Source of the DNA: Actinomycetota bacterium
GTDB taxonomy: Bacteria; Actinomycetota; Actinomycetes; Streptosporangiales; Streptosporangiaceae
Direction: 5' to 3'
DNA length: 42,089 nt
NCBI GenBank assembly: GCA_027314595.1
Contig: DAHVAN010000296.1
Location: 1-42,089 of the forward strand
Part shown: one piece after another, positions 9,179 to 18,203 of the stretch
Numbering within the stretch: position 1 is the first letter of the stretch
How the letters are laid out: the number at the start of each line of letters is the position of its first letter
Notes under the pieces: generated by a model
What the model was told of the DNA's origin: nothing
Database searches by the model: none
What the model saw: the letters and a program-made list of their open reading frames with translations, nothing else
Position numbers and translations under genes: made by a program

Positions 9179-9892
9179 TCATTTATTGCTGGTAGCTGAT
9201 GGAAGCAAGTCAGTTGCGGGATGCCGGGCCACGCGGCGCCGCTCCGTGAGCCGGCGGGACTTGGCAGCGCTGCCGCAGTCGGCCATCTGGCACCAGCGCC
9301 TGGAGCCGTTGCGGCTCTGGTCGAGCACGATCCAGCCGCAGCCGCCGTCATCGGGCGGGCAGCGGCGCAGCCGTCCGTAGTCCACCGTAAGCAGCAGGTC
9401 CATGACCGCCGCCGCGATACGGTCCTGAACCTGGAGGTCGGGGGTCGTGCCGATGTCGAGGTGCGGCGGCCGCGGCGCGAGGTGATCCGGCGGCGCGGCG
9501 TCGCGGTTCAGCCGCAGGGCCGACCGGGCGACGGCGGCCGCCCACCGGCCGTGCACTCGCTGCAACGCGGCGGCCGCCACGTCCGGGTGCTGCGGCACGA
9601 GAGCGGCCGCGTCGAGCAGCGCGACGTGCAGCGAGTCCCGCAGGTCGCGCACCGCGTCAAGCGCGGCGGCGCCCTCGCCCGGGTTGCGCTCCCAGGCCCG
9701 GGCGATCAGCCCGGCCTCCGGCGTGGTCACGAAGCCGGCCAGGCCTGCCCACGCCAGCAGCACATCCGGGCTGGTCAGGCGGTCCACCGGCAGGGAGCCG
9801 TCGGGCAGCTCCTCCCGCGGGGCGACGGTATTGACCAGGTCGAGCGCCGGGTGTCCGCCAACAAGCGGCGTAGACGCGATGTCAGTAGGCAT
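9179..9892 (-). CDS. CGNR-type zinc-finger transcriptional regulator (variant)
   Basis: The 237-residue protein has the N-terminal ABATE-like domain of stress-type regulators (GGHPALDLVNTVAPREE) and a C-terminal zinc-binding DNA-binding segment at about residues 180-225. All four finger cysteines are present in CPPDDGGCGW and RRWCQMADC. The motif that names the family, CGNR, reads CGSA here, so the finger is a variant. ATG 9892 gives a normal family length. The gene is divergent from the glycosyltransferase operon and just upstream of the MFS gene, which it probably controls. Confidence 0.82.
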   Translation of the reverse strand: MPTDIASTPLVGGHPALDLVNTVAPREELPDGSLPVDRLTSPDVLLAWAGLAGFVTTPEAGLIARAWERNPGEGAAALDAVRDLRDSLHVALLDAAALVPQHPDVAAAALQRVHGRWAAAVARSALRLNRDAAPPDHLAPRPPHLDIGTTPDLQVQDRIAAAVMDLLLTVDYGRLRRCPPDDGGCGWIVLDQSRNGSRRWCQMADCGSAAKSRRLTERRRVARHPATDLLPSATSNK

Positions 9893-10075
9893 GCTTGATC
9901 CTACCACTAAAGCTGATTTAGATGGAAGCAATACTGAGTAGTGCGGGACCTCGCATTGAGTACCGCGGACCCCGGTTTGGTGGTCGGCGTACCTGTCTGC
10001 GCCCCCTGGCCGCCGCTTAGCGTCGCAGATGACGAACGCAGGTCCTTCCCAACCGACGAACCGAGAGAGGCGCTC
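9893..10075. promoter_or_regulatory. Divergent promoter region between the regulator and the biosynthetic operon
   Basis: These 183 bases separate the minus-strand CGNR-MFS pair from the plus-strand operon and must contain promoters for both. A locally AT-rich patch at about 9903-9945 contains a short imperfect palindrome (CTAAA-GCTGA-TTTAG) close to the regulator start, a plausible operator. I could not assign -10/-35 boxes with confidence. The RBS GAGAGAGG lies about 6 bases before ATG 10076. Confidence 0.45.
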
Positions 10076-11299
10076 ATGGCGTACCTGAAGCAATCCGATC
10101 CGGCCGTGCTGGCAACCGCGGTGGCTGACTGCCTGGTCGTGGCGTCGGACCCGAACGCGAGGGCGGCCGGCATCTACTTCTGGAATGCCGTCAGGCCCTA
10201 CCGCGACGCTGTTGTCGATGCGGTCCGCAACTGCCCGGATGAAGTCGTCAGGTCCCTGGGCGAGAACCTGCTGGCGAGCCCGGAGGACCCGGCGGCGCAC
10301 GCCGCGCTGTGCCAGGCGCTGGCGCAGCGGCGGGGCCACGGGGCCATCGACACCATCATGTCCCTGGCATGGCGCACCGAATGCAACTCACGGGTGGGAT
10401 ATCACCTGGGCGGCCGGCATGAGCGGACCTCGGTCCCGGTGACGGCGGAGGAGTTGCGCGGCCTGCCTGCCGGGGACCCGCTGCCGCCGGGGGCCGAGCC
10501 GGAAGTCCTGGTCGTGATCCCGTTCCGGGACCGCTCCCTCGGCGGCGGAGACCGGCTGCGCAACCTGGTCGCGTGCCTGCTCGCGCTACGCGACCAGTGC
10601 TACCCGCGGGACGGCTACCAGGTCACGGTGGTGGAATCCGATGACGAGCCGCGCTGGCGGGAGGTCATCGCCCCGCTCGCCGACCATTACCTGTTCGCGC
10701 CCAACGCCGGGACCTGGAACAAGTCCTGGGCGATCAACGTCGGGGTGGTGCACACCCCCGGGCCGACCGAGGTGGTCTGCATCCACGACGCCGACGTGCT
10801 CGCTGATCGCGACTTCGTGGCACGCCACGCCGAGCGCTTCACCCGGCCGGGCGTGATGGGCTTCCTGCCGTACCGGGACATGCTCCAGATGGACGACGTG
10901 TCCACGTGGCACGCCATCAGGGAGCGCCTCGCTGGCCGGGCCGGCACGGCTGACCTGAGCCGGGTGCGCGGCTTCACCCTGCACCGCGGGCCTGGCCTGT
11001 GCACGTGGGTCAGGGCTGAGATGTTCCTGCGGGTCGGCGGCATGGACGAGCGCTACCAGGGCTGGGGCGGCGAGGACTTCGACTTCATCAACCGCTTCGG
11101 GTTCGCGGCCCCCTTCGACTGCTATGACGAGCCGCTGCTGCACATGCGCCACCCGTCGAACTACGAGCTGCGCGAGGACGGGGAACTGGTCAACGCGCAC
11201 ATCCCGCCGCTGAGCTGGCCGCCTGACTCGCTCATCGGCCAGCTTGACCGGTTCGCCGTGCCGCTCAACGGCGGCCAGTCACTCGCGGGACGCAGGTGA
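10076..11299 (+). CDS. GT-A fold glycosyltransferase with galactosyltransferase-like C-terminal motif
   Basis: The 407-residue protein has an N-terminal helical region (1-140) and then a GT-A fold domain. Visible motifs are the start VLVVIPFRDR (about 145-153), a DXD-type metal and nucleotide-sugar site in HDADVL (238-240), and GWGGEDFDF (329-337). The last is the acceptor-side motif of GT7-C / polypeptide GalNAc- or chondroitin-polymerase-like enzymes. It would transfer a sugar from a nucleotide sugar to a metabolite. ATG 10076 is chosen for its GAGAGAGG site; an upstream in-frame start would add an unrelated tail over the promoter. It is the first gene of the long plus-strand operon, so glycosylation of the product is plausible. 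Donor and acceptor are unknown. Confidence 0.8.
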   Translation: MAYLKQSDPAVLATAVADCLVVASDPNARAAGIYFWNAVRPYRDAVVDAVRNCPDEVVRSLGENLLASPEDPAAHAALCQALAQRRGHGAIDTIMSLAWRTECNSRVGYHLGGRHERTSVPVTAEELRGLPAGDPLPPGAEPEVLVVIPFRDRSLGGGDRLRNLVACLLALRDQCYPRDGYQVTVVESDDEPRWREVIAPLADHYLFAPNAGTWNKSWAINVGVVHTPGPTEVVCIHDADVLADRDFVARHAERFTRPGVMGFLPYRDMLQMDDVSTWHAIRERLAGRAGTADLSRVRGFTLHRGPGLCTWVRAEMFLRVGGMDERYQGWGGEDFDFINRFGFAAPFDCYDEPLLHMRHPSNYELREDGELVNAHIPPLSWPPDSLIGQLDRFAVPLNGGQSLAGRR

Positions 11300-11302
11300 A
11301 TC

Positions 11303-12988
11303 ATGACCAGCCAGATGACCAGTCTTCCCGTCGCGGCGAACGGCGACAGGCGCACCCGGCCCGAGGCCTGGCGTAGCCGGACGATCCTTGACGACCTGCG
11401 GCTGTGGGCCGAGCGGCGGCCCGGCCGGCCGGCGCTCGCCTGCTGGCACGCCGACGGGCGGCCGAAGGAGACCGTGACCTACGCGCAGCTCGCCGCTGTC
11501 GTCGACCGGCTCGCGGGCGGCCTGCTCGAGCTCGGCGTGCGGCGCGGCGACGTGGTGACGCTACAGCTGCTGAACTCCTGGCAGCTCGTCGCGCTGATCT
11601 TGGCCTGCGCCCGGATCGGCGCGATAGCCGCCCCGGTGGCACCGGTCATGCGACGCCGCGAGGTCGAGTTCATGACCCGCCTCACCGGCAGCCCGCTGTA
11701 CATCAGCCATGAGGAGGCGAACGGGTTCGCCTTCGGCCAGATGAGCGCCGAGGTGGCCGCCGCGGTGCCCACCCTGCGGCACCGGGTGCTGCTTGACGCG
11801 TCGGGCCGGGCGCCGTCGTCGGCGCTTGACTTTGCCCTGCCAAGCCCTGAAGCGGGCCTGCCCGGGACCGGCCTGCCCGCGATCGCCGCCGAGTTGGACA
11901 CCCTCCAGGCGCAGCCGCATGACGTGGCCCAGGTCATGTTCACCTCTGGCACCACCGGTGAGCCGAAGGGGGTCCTGCACAGCCACGCGACGCTGTACGC
12001 CACTAACCACTGGCAGGCGGAGGTGCTGCGGCTGCACGAGGACGAGGTCACCGCGATGGGCTCGCCCACCACCCTCCAAGCGGGATACACCTGGAACTTC
12101 ATCATGCCGCTGCAGCTAGGGGCCACCGCGGTCCAGGTCGACGCCTGGGACCCCGGCCTGATGCTGGACATCATGACGGCGGAGCGCGTCACCTTCTTCT
12201 ACGGGCCGCCGCCGTTCCTGGCTGACCTGATCAGGGCCCAGCGCCAGGCGCCCCGCGACCTGACCGCGCTGCGCACGTTCGGCACAGGGAGCGCGCCCAT
12301 CCCGCCGGTCCTCGTCGAAGACGCACTGAACGTGCTTGGCTGCCGGGTCTACGCGCTGTGGGGCATGACGGAGAACGGCTGCGTGACCGTCACTCGCCCG
12401 GAGGACCCGCTGATGCGCGCGGCCGAGAGCGACGGCACCGCGGTGCCCGGCATGCAGGTGCGCTTCGTCAGCCCCGGGACCACTCAGCCGGTGGCCCAGG
12501 GCGAGACCGGCCTGCTCCAGGTCCGTGGCGACAACCAGTGCCTGGGATACTTCCAGCGACCCGAGCTCTACCAGGCCTCGCTGACCGAGGATGGCTGGTT
12601 CGACACCGGCGACCTCGCCAGGGACGACGGGTACGGCGGGATACGGATCGCCGGCCGGGTCAAGGACGTGATCTCCCGCGGCGGGCTGAAGGTGCCGGTC
12701 GTCGAGGTTGAGGCGGCGCTGCTGCGCCACCCGGCGGTCCGGGATGTCGCGGTGGTCGGCTATCCGGACGACCGGCTCGGCGAGCGCGCGTGCGCCTGCA
12801 TAGTCCCAGAAGACGACGGCGACCCGCCCACGCTGGACGGCCTGCGCGCTCACCTGACCGATCTCGGCATGGCCAAGCCGTACTGGCCTGAGCGGCTTGA
12901 ACTGGCCGCCGATTTGCCCAAAACGCCTTCAGGCAAGGTGCAGAAGTACCTGCTGCGCCAGCGCCTCACCGACCCGCAGGAAGGGTGA
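11303..12988 (+). CDS. Acyl-CoA synthetase / AMP-dependent ligase (ANL family)
   Basis: The 561-residue enzyme adenylates a carboxylic acid and probably passes it to CoA or a carrier thiol. Core motifs are VMFTSGTTGEPKG (P-loop, A3), YALWGMTENG (A5), DGWFDTGDLA (A7) and the C-terminal catalytic lysine in PKTPSGKVQK (A10). The overall layout resembles medium-chain or cyclohexanecarboxylate-type CoA ligases more than NRPS A-domains. It starts 3 bases after the glycosyltransferase stop. With the next gene (acyl-CoA dehydrogenase) it should activate and then desaturate an acyl group. The substrate cannot be read from the sequence. Confidence 0.88.
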   Translation: MTSQMTSLPVAANGDRRTRPEAWRSRTILDDLRLWAERRPGRPALACWHADGRPKETVTYAQLAAVVDRLAGGLLELGVRRGDVVTLQLLNSWQLVALILACARIGAIAAPVAPVMRRREVEFMTRLTGSPLYISHEEANGFAFGQMSAEVAAAVPTLRHRVLLDASGRAPSSALDFALPSPEAGLPGTGLPAIAAELDTLQAQPHDVAQVMFTSGTTGEPKGVLHSHATLYATNHWQAEVLRLHEDEVTAMGSPTTLQAGYTWNFIMPLQLGATAVQVDAWDPGLMLDIMTAERVTFFYGPPPFLADLIRAQRQAPRDLTALRTFGTGSAPIPPVLVEDALNVLGCRVYALWGMTENGCVTVTRPEDPLMRAAESDGTAVPGMQVRFVSPGTTQPVAQGETGLLQVRGDNQCLGYFQRPELYQASLTEDGWFDTGDLARDDGYGGIRIAGRVKDVISRGGLKVPVVEVEAALLRHPAVRDVAVVGYPDDRLGERACACIVPEDDGDPPTLDGLRAHLTDLGMAKPYWPERLELAADLPKTPSGKVQKYLLRQRLTDPQEG

Positions 12989-12993
12989 ACGGG

Positions 12994-14142
12994 ATGGAAT
13001 TCCAGTTCTCCGAGGAGCAAGAGGCGCTTGCGCGCAAGACCCGCGCGTTCGCAGAGGAGCGACTGCTTCCGGCCTCCGGAGACAGCGACCGGCTGGGCCG
13101 CATGCGCCCGGAACTGCGCGCGGAACTCGCCGGGGAGGGCCTGTTCGGGCTCAGGATACCGGCCGAGCATGGCGGCACCGCACTCGACGCGGTCAGCACA
13201 GGCGTGGTGCTTGAGGAGCTCGCCCGTGGTGACCTGACGGCCTGCTACCCCGTGCTGAACGCGGCGCTCATCGCGGGCATCCTGGCGCGCAACGGCACCG
13301 CTGAGCAGCAGGCGCGGTGGCTGCCGCCCATCGCGGCCGGGGACGCGCTCGTCGCGTTCTGCATGACGGAACCGGATCACGGCACCGATGCAGGGGCGCT
13401 TGAGCTGCGCGCTTACCCGGACGGCGACGGCTGGTCGCTCACCGGCACCAAGGCCTCCATCATGCTGGGCGCATACGCGACGCACGGCCTGGTCTTCGCC
13501 CGCACGGGCCCGGAGCCGCTGGCCCGTGGCGTCACCGCCTTCTACGTCCCGCTCGACGACAAGCACGTGACCAGGACCCCGCTGCGGGATCTGGGCAGCC
13601 GCTCGGGCGGCCGGGCGACCCTGGAGTTCTCTGGGCTGAGGGCCGGACCCGCTGATGTCGTCGGCGCACCGGGCCTTGGCTTCGCCGAGGGCATGCGCGG
13701 CTTCGACTACTCCCGGGCGCTGATCGCGCTGATGAGCATCAGCGTGGCAAGCGCGTCGCTAGGGGAGGCGATCGGCCACGCCCGTGAACGGCGGGCGTTC
13801 GGCCAGCCACTCGGGACTTTCCAGGGCATCGCGTTCCCCCTCGTAGAGCATGCCACCTACCTGCACGCCGCGCGGCTGCTCGCGTTCGAGGCGCTGTGGC
13901 GCAACGACCGGGGCCTCGATCACCGGGTGGAAGCGAACATGGCCAAGTGGTGGGCGCCGAAGGCCGCGGTCGAGGCAGCGCACCAGGCGCTGCTCACCCT
14001 CGGGCACTACGGCTGGTCGGAGGAGCGGCTGACGGGACAGCGGCTGCGCGACGTCATGGGCACGCAACTCGCCGACGGCACCGCGAACGCGACGAAGCTC
14101 GTCGTGGCCCGCGCCCTGCTGGGCCGCGACTTCGCCCCGTGA
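12994..14142 (+). CDS. Acyl-CoA dehydrogenase with Asp at the usual Glu position
   Basis: The 382-residue flavoprotein has the family order: helical N-domain, FCMTEPDHGTDAG for the FAD/substrate site, and C-terminal RALIALMSISVASASLGEA and REAFGQPLG-like helices (here RRAFGQPLGTFQ). It would introduce a double bond next to a thioester. In medium- and short-chain relatives the catalytic base is the Glu of a YEGT motif near the C-terminus. Here the aligned stretch is LADGTANATK, so the residue is Asp. ATG 12994 has AGGAAGG at a good spacing; GTG 12985, overlapping the ligase stop, is the alternative. It is probably paired with the upstream ligase. Confidence 0.85.
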   Translation: MEFQFSEEQEALARKTRAFAEERLLPASGDSDRLGRMRPELRAELAGEGLFGLRIPAEHGGTALDAVSTGVVLEELARGDLTACYPVLNAALIAGILARNGTAEQQARWLPPIAAGDALVAFCMTEPDHGTDAGALELRAYPDGDGWSLTGTKASIMLGAYATHGLVFARTGPEPLARGVTAFYVPLDDKHVTRTPLRDLGSRSGGRATLEFSGLRAGPADVVGAPGLGFAEGMRGFDYSRALIALMSISVASASLGEAIGHARERRAFGQPLGTFQGIAFPLVEHATYLHAARLLAFEALWRNDRGLDHRVEANMAKWWAPKAAVEAAHQALLTLGHYGWSEERLTGQRLRDVMGTQLADGTANATKLVVARALLGRDFAP

Positions 14143-14171
14143 CCGCTGGATGAAGGACGGAGTGACCGCAG

Positions 14172-15755
14172 ATGCAGACCTACCCCGCCCTCGTGGGCGG
14201 TCGCGACATCGACTCTGACCAGCACGTCTACGTGCTACCTAGCGACGCTATCCTGACGGACACGTTCGGTGGCCTGGCGCTCAAGCGCCGCCTGGACCAA
14301 GGCGAGCTCGAGCCGCCCGAGTGGTCGACGATTAGCCGCTGCGCGCTGGCCGACGAGCGGACCGTGCAGGAGTCACTGCGGGCCGCGGCGGACGCCGCGG
14401 CCGAGTGGGGGCACGCGCCGCTCGATATCAGGATCCGGCTCGGCGAGCGGATCCGCGATCGGCTGATCACCAAGCGCGAGGCCTTCACCGAGGTCATGAT
14501 CATGGAAGGGCGCACCAGGCTGCTCGCCGAATGGGAGGTCGACGGGCTGCTTGACATCTTCAGCGAGCAGACCCTGAGCTGGTGCGCCGAGTTGATGCAC
14601 CGCGAGTTCAGGCATGGCGGCAGGCGCCTGGTGATCCGCAGGCTCGCCGATGGCGTCGTGTGCGTGGCTCCCCCGCAGAACGCCCCGCATTCAAACGCGA
14701 TCTACGGCGCGGCCAGCCTGCTGGCCGGCAACAGCGTCGTCGTCCGGGCGCCGCGCAGCATCCCGCTCGGGGTCATGTACGCCGTCCGCGAGATCATCGC
14801 GCCCGCGCTGGCGGACGTGGGCGCACCGCCAGGCACCGTGAACGTCCTTTGCGGGCCGCCGATGCTCCAGGACTGGCTGGCCAGCCCGCACGTCAACGAC
14901 ATCATCTACTTCGGCGGGACGGCGAAGGGCCTGGCCCTGCAGGGCGCCTGCGTCGCCGCGGGCAAGAAGCCGATCCTGGAGCTAGCCGGGAATGACTGCG
15001 CCGTGGTCTGGCGGGACGCTGACCTCGACCTCGCGGTCGGTGCGCTGACCGAGGCGTTCAACGCCTCCGGCCAGATCTGCAACGTGCCCAACCAGGTGAT
15101 CGCGCACCCGGCCATCGCCGGCGACCTGACGAGCCGGCTGGCCGCTGCGGCGGCGCAAGTCAAGCCAGGACGGCCCGGCGACGACGGAGTGGTGCTGACC
15201 CCGGTGCTCGCCGCGGACCGGTTCTTCGCCACCCTGGCCAGCGCGCTGCGCGGCGGCGCCACGCTGGTGTGCGGCGGACGGCGGCTTGACGTCGATGGCG
15301 CACCCTCGGCCGCCGGCTTCTTCATCGAGCCGACGGTGATCAGGGTCGGCGGCCTGGAGGCTGCCCGCGCCATCGAGGCGGTGCGCGAAGAGACCTTCTT
15401 CCCGCTGCTGCCAGTCATCGTGCCCGATCCGGGCCGCCCCGACGACGCGCTGCTCGACGACATCGTGCGCTTCGTCAACACCAATCCTTACGGCCTGCGC
15501 AACTCGCTGTGGGCAGCCGACCGCTCAGTCGCCGACCGGTTCGTGGCCCGGGTGCATAACGGCGGCGTGCTCAAGGTCAACGACAGGTCACACTGCGGCT
15601 TCTTCCCCTACATGCCGTCTCACGGCGGCACCGGCCGCACCGGCGGGGCCTTCGGCGAGGCGAGCTACATGGCCATCAGGACCACCCACCTGCAGGCGAT
15701 CTCGATGCCGGATGCCCCGGCCGGGCGAACAGGAGGCGCGCCATGCGGACGGTGA
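14172..15755 (+). CDS. Aldehyde dehydrogenase family protein
   Basis: This 527-residue NAD(P)-dependent dehydrogenase would oxidise an aldehyde or semialdehyde, or work as an acylating dehydrogenase. The catalytic cysteine is Cys303 in FNASGQICN and the general base is Glu270 in ILELAGND. The usual cofactor lysine in the KPAE region is replaced by Arg192 (VVRAPRSIP), which is unusual. Residues 1-60 form a longer N-terminus than most aldehyde dehydrogenases. A GGAG site precedes ATG 14172. The end overlaps the next gene by 13 bases. Its substrate could be an aldehyde made from the ligase/dehydrogenase product or the AmCP-bound semialdehyde; this is open. Confidence 0.85.
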   Translation: MQTYPALVGGRDIDSDQHVYVLPSDAILTDTFGGLALKRRLDQGELEPPEWSTISRCALADERTVQESLRAAADAAAEWGHAPLDIRIRLGERIRDRLITKREAFTEVMIMEGRTRLLAEWEVDGLLDIFSEQTLSWCAELMHREFRHGGRRLVIRRLADGVVCVAPPQNAPHSNAIYGAASLLAGNSVVVRAPRSIPLGVMYAVREIIAPALADVGAPPGTVNVLCGPPMLQDWLASPHVNDIIYFGGTAKGLALQGACVAAGKKPILELAGNDCAVVWRDADLDLAVGALTEAFNASGQICNVPNQVIAHPAIAGDLTSRLAAAAAQVKPGRPGDDGVVLTPVLAADRFFATLASALRGGATLVCGGRRLDVDGAPSAAGFFIEPTVIRVGGLEAARAIEAVREETFFPLLPVIVPDPGRPDDALLDDIVRFVNTNPYGLRNSLWAADRSVADRFVARVHNGGVLKVNDRSHCGFFPYMPSHGGTGRTGGAFGEASYMAIRTTHLQAISMPDAPAGRTGGAPCGR

Positions 15756-16339
15756 CGGTACAGGCCCGCGCCACGGCGGCGGCGGCAACGGCTTTCACCG
15801 CGCTTACCCGGTTCGAGTCGTTCCAGGCCGCCGAACGGGATGGCCTGTCGGTGCAGGCCCTGTGGAACGACGGGCCGTCCCGGCTGCCCGACCTGGAGTC
15901 GGTGTCCGTCGAGCCTGGCCCGCACCGCGTCAGCGCCTGGGCGATCCGCTTCAGGGATGGCCTGATCCGCTGGCAGCAGCGGGACGAATGCGACCCGCGG
16001 GCGCTGACCATCCGGTTCGGGCAGACCACGGGCGACTTCGGCTCCTGGCACGGATCCTGGCGGGTCACAGCCATGCCGGAGGGCTGCCGCATCGTGTTCG
16101 AAGCCCGGTACGACATCGGCGTCCCCATGTTCGGCCAACTGGTAGAGCCGTGCGCCGGGCAGGTGGTGACCCGCTTGGTAGCGGCCATTCTCACCGGGCT
16201 CTTCCCGCGAGCCCGGCTGATGAGCACGCCCGCCGCGGACCGCGACCCGGAGGCCTACATCTGGTCGCTTCTGGCGACAACCGCGGGGAGCCACGGCCTA
16301 ACCCATACCCACCAAGGAGGTCCGCGTGATGTTGACTAG
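15743..16339 (+). CDS. SRPBCC-fold (polyketide cyclase/START-like) protein
   Basis: The 198-residue protein starts with the polyketide cyclase pattern VTVQARATAAAATAFTALTR and contains the beta-rich core DFGSWHGSWRVTAMPEGCRI, followed by a long C-terminal helix (QVVTRLVAAILTGLF). The fold makes a deep cavity that binds or cyclises small aromatic or lipid-like ligands. No catalytic residues can be named. ATG 15743 has AGGAGG 6 bases upstream. It overlaps the aldehyde dehydrogenase by 13 bases and the next gene by about 11, so it is coupled to the operon. Confidence 0.72.
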   Translation: MRTVTVQARATAAAATAFTALTRFESFQAAERDGLSVQALWNDGPSRLPDLESVSVEPGPHRVSAWAIRFRDGLIRWQQRDECDPRALTIRFGQTTGDFGSWHGSWRVTAMPEGCRIVFEARYDIGVPMFGQLVEPCAGQVVTRLVAAILTGLFPRARLMSTPAADRDPEAYIWSLLATTAGSHGLTHTHQGGPRDVD

Positions 16340-17102
16340 TCAGGTTTCCGCCCCGATAGCGGCGGAGGTGGCATACCGGGGGTGGAGCTACGGCAGGCTG
16401 CCGTTGCCGCCCGCCGAGGACTGGGATGAGTTCGCCGGGTTCTGGGACAACCTGCCCAGGGATCCCTATGTGAAGCCCGGTCATGGCACCGTCAGGTCCC
16501 GGCGGCTCGGCCGCCTGCTCGTGCCCGGCGGGCAGGACGGCGGGATTCGGGCCGAGGTCCTGCCGCACCACTATTTCCTGCAGAGCAAGTCGGTGAACTC
16601 GCTGTACGGCGGGCAGGTGCGCGTCTTCGCGCCGCTGCTTGAGGAGACGTACGGCAACGGGTACTTCCGCAGCGTCTTGGCATACGACCTCGCGACGGTC
16701 AGGGAGATCATCCCCCGTGACCCGCGCTGGCTCGTCACCGTCCACCTCATCCGCACTGAGGCGGCGGGGAGCGCGGCGTCGTCCCCCGCCCCCGAGGGCC
16801 GCCACAGCGACGGCCACGAGTTCATCGCCATGCACCTCATCAGGCGGGAGTCCTGCGCCGGCGGCGAGAGCAGCCTGTACCGCAACGGCGACCGGGCGCC
16901 CGTCATGGAGCGCACGTTCCAGCACGCGATGGAGACGCTCGTCATCGACGACCAGGCGATGGAGCACGATGTCAGCCCGATCACAGTGAGCGACGGCCCG
17001 ACGGCCGTCCGAGACATGATGATCGTCGATTTCGAGTGCGCCGATGCCGGCCTGCCCGCCAGCATCGGCTCAATTTCCCTGGACTTACCAGTCCCAACCT
17101 AA
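16329..17102 (+). CDS. Fe(II)/2-oxoglutarate dioxygenase, amino-acid hydroxylase-like (IDO family)
   Basis: This 257-residue enzyme would hydroxylate an amino acid or related substrate using iron, oxygen and 2-oxoglutarate. The Fe-binding HxD...H triad is visible: PEGRHSDGHEF gives His159 and Asp161, and MEHDVSPI gives His213. VHLIRTEA and LIRRESCAGGESS also fit the isoleucine-hydroxylase (IDO/BsmA) family. A strong AAGGAGG (16314-16320) serves either GTG 16326 or ATG 16329; ATG has the better spacing. A rare TTA leucine codon at 17085 lies near the C-terminus. The AmCP gene follows after 18 bases, so it may hydroxylate the AmCP-linked product or its precursor. Confidence 0.78.
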   Translation: MLTSQVSAPIAAEVAYRGWSYGRLPLPPAEDWDEFAGFWDNLPRDPYVKPGHGTVRSRRLGRLLVPGGQDGGIRAEVLPHHYFLQSKSVNSLYGGQVRVFAPLLEETYGNGYFRSVLAYDLATVREIIPRDPRWLVTVHLIRTEAAGSAASSPAPEGRHSDGHEFIAMHLIRRESCAGGESSLYRNGDRAPVMERTFQHAMETLVIDDQAMEHDVSPITVSDGPTAVRDMMIVDFECADAGLPASIGSISLDLPVPT

Positions 17103-17120
17103 CTGGCAAAGGAGTGGATC

Positions 17121-17306
17121 ATGCTCATCACCGGAACCGCGGCCGAGTGCGTGCAGTGCGGGACAGACGTCACGGTGCCATCTGGCGGCGAGGTCGGCGA
17201 CATCGTGCCATGCCGCGGCTGCGGCCAGGAGCTCGAGGTTATGGAGCTGGCGCCGGCCATCAGGCTGGAGGTCGCCCCGCAGATCGAGGAGGACTGGGGT
17301 GAGTGA
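17121..17306 (+). CDS. lysW: LysW-type amino-group carrier protein (AmCP)
   Basis: This small acidic carrier of 61 residues protects the alpha-amino group of an amino acid by an amide bond to its C-terminal glutamate. The zinc ribbon has Cys10, Cys13, Cys31 and Cys34 (CVQC, CRGC). The C-terminus ends with the signature EDWGE, whose last residue Glu61 carries the substrate. An AAAGGAG site precedes ATG 17121. It is followed without a gap by LysX-, LysY- and LysZ/LysK-like genes. In primary metabolism LysW serves lysine/arginine synthesis. Here the neighbours (transketolase, sulfotransferase, encapsulin) point to secondary metabolism, as described for vazabitide A in Streptomyces. Confidence 0.93.
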   Translation: MLITGTAAECVQCGTDVTVPSGGEVGDIVPCRGCGQELEVMELAPAIRLEVAPQIEEDWGE

Positions 17307-18203
17307 TCACCCGCAAGTCCTGGTCTGCGTGACCATGCTGCGCCCCGAGGAGCACATGCTCCTCGAGGCGCTGCGGTCAGCCGGCCTGGACGCCAAGCCC
17401 GCCACCGCGCTTCAGGTGGCGCCCGTGCTCAACCGGGACGTCCCGGCACCGCGGGCGGTACTGCTCCGCAACCTCTCGCACCAGGAGCTGGCCGGCATGT
17501 GCCAGCGCTTCGCCCACGCGGGCATCCGCACCGTCAACAGCCCGGCGGCGGTTACCCTGTGCCTTGCCAAGGACCTTCAGGCCGTCACGTTCGCCCGGGC
17601 GGGGATCTCGCACCCGGTGACCCGGCTGGCCTTCTCCGTGGACCAGGCACACGCGCAGATCGAGCACCTCGGCGGCGACGCGGTGGTGAAGCCCGTCAGC
17701 GGCTCGTGGGGGCGGGGCATCGTCCGCATCCGCGACGATGAGCAGTTCGACGCCTGGGCAGGCGCCCGCGACAGCCTCGACGCCGGCGCCCGGGCGTTCC
17801 CGGTGCTGGTGCAGCAGTACGTGCCGAAGCCCGGGTACAACGAGCGGGTGCACGTGATCGGCGACACCGCCGTCGTCGCGTACCGCCAGATCAGCGAGGG
17901 CTTCAGGACCAACACCCGGCTGGGCGGCCGCGTCGAGCCGGTCGAGGTATCGCCGAGGTCACGGGACCTGTGTGCCCGGATCGTCGAGTGCCTCGGCCCC
18001 GGCGTCTACGGCATCGACCTCGCCGAATCGGTCCAGACCGGCGAGTTGTTCGTGCTGGAGGTCAACTCGAGCCCGGACTTCGCCAGGTCGTCGAAGGTCC
18101 ACGGGGTCGACGTCGCAGGCCTGGTCGCCAGGTACGTCAAGAAGCTCGTCGATGACGACGCCGTCGCCGGGCCGCCCCCGCTAGCGATCACGGAGGCAGC
18201 AGC

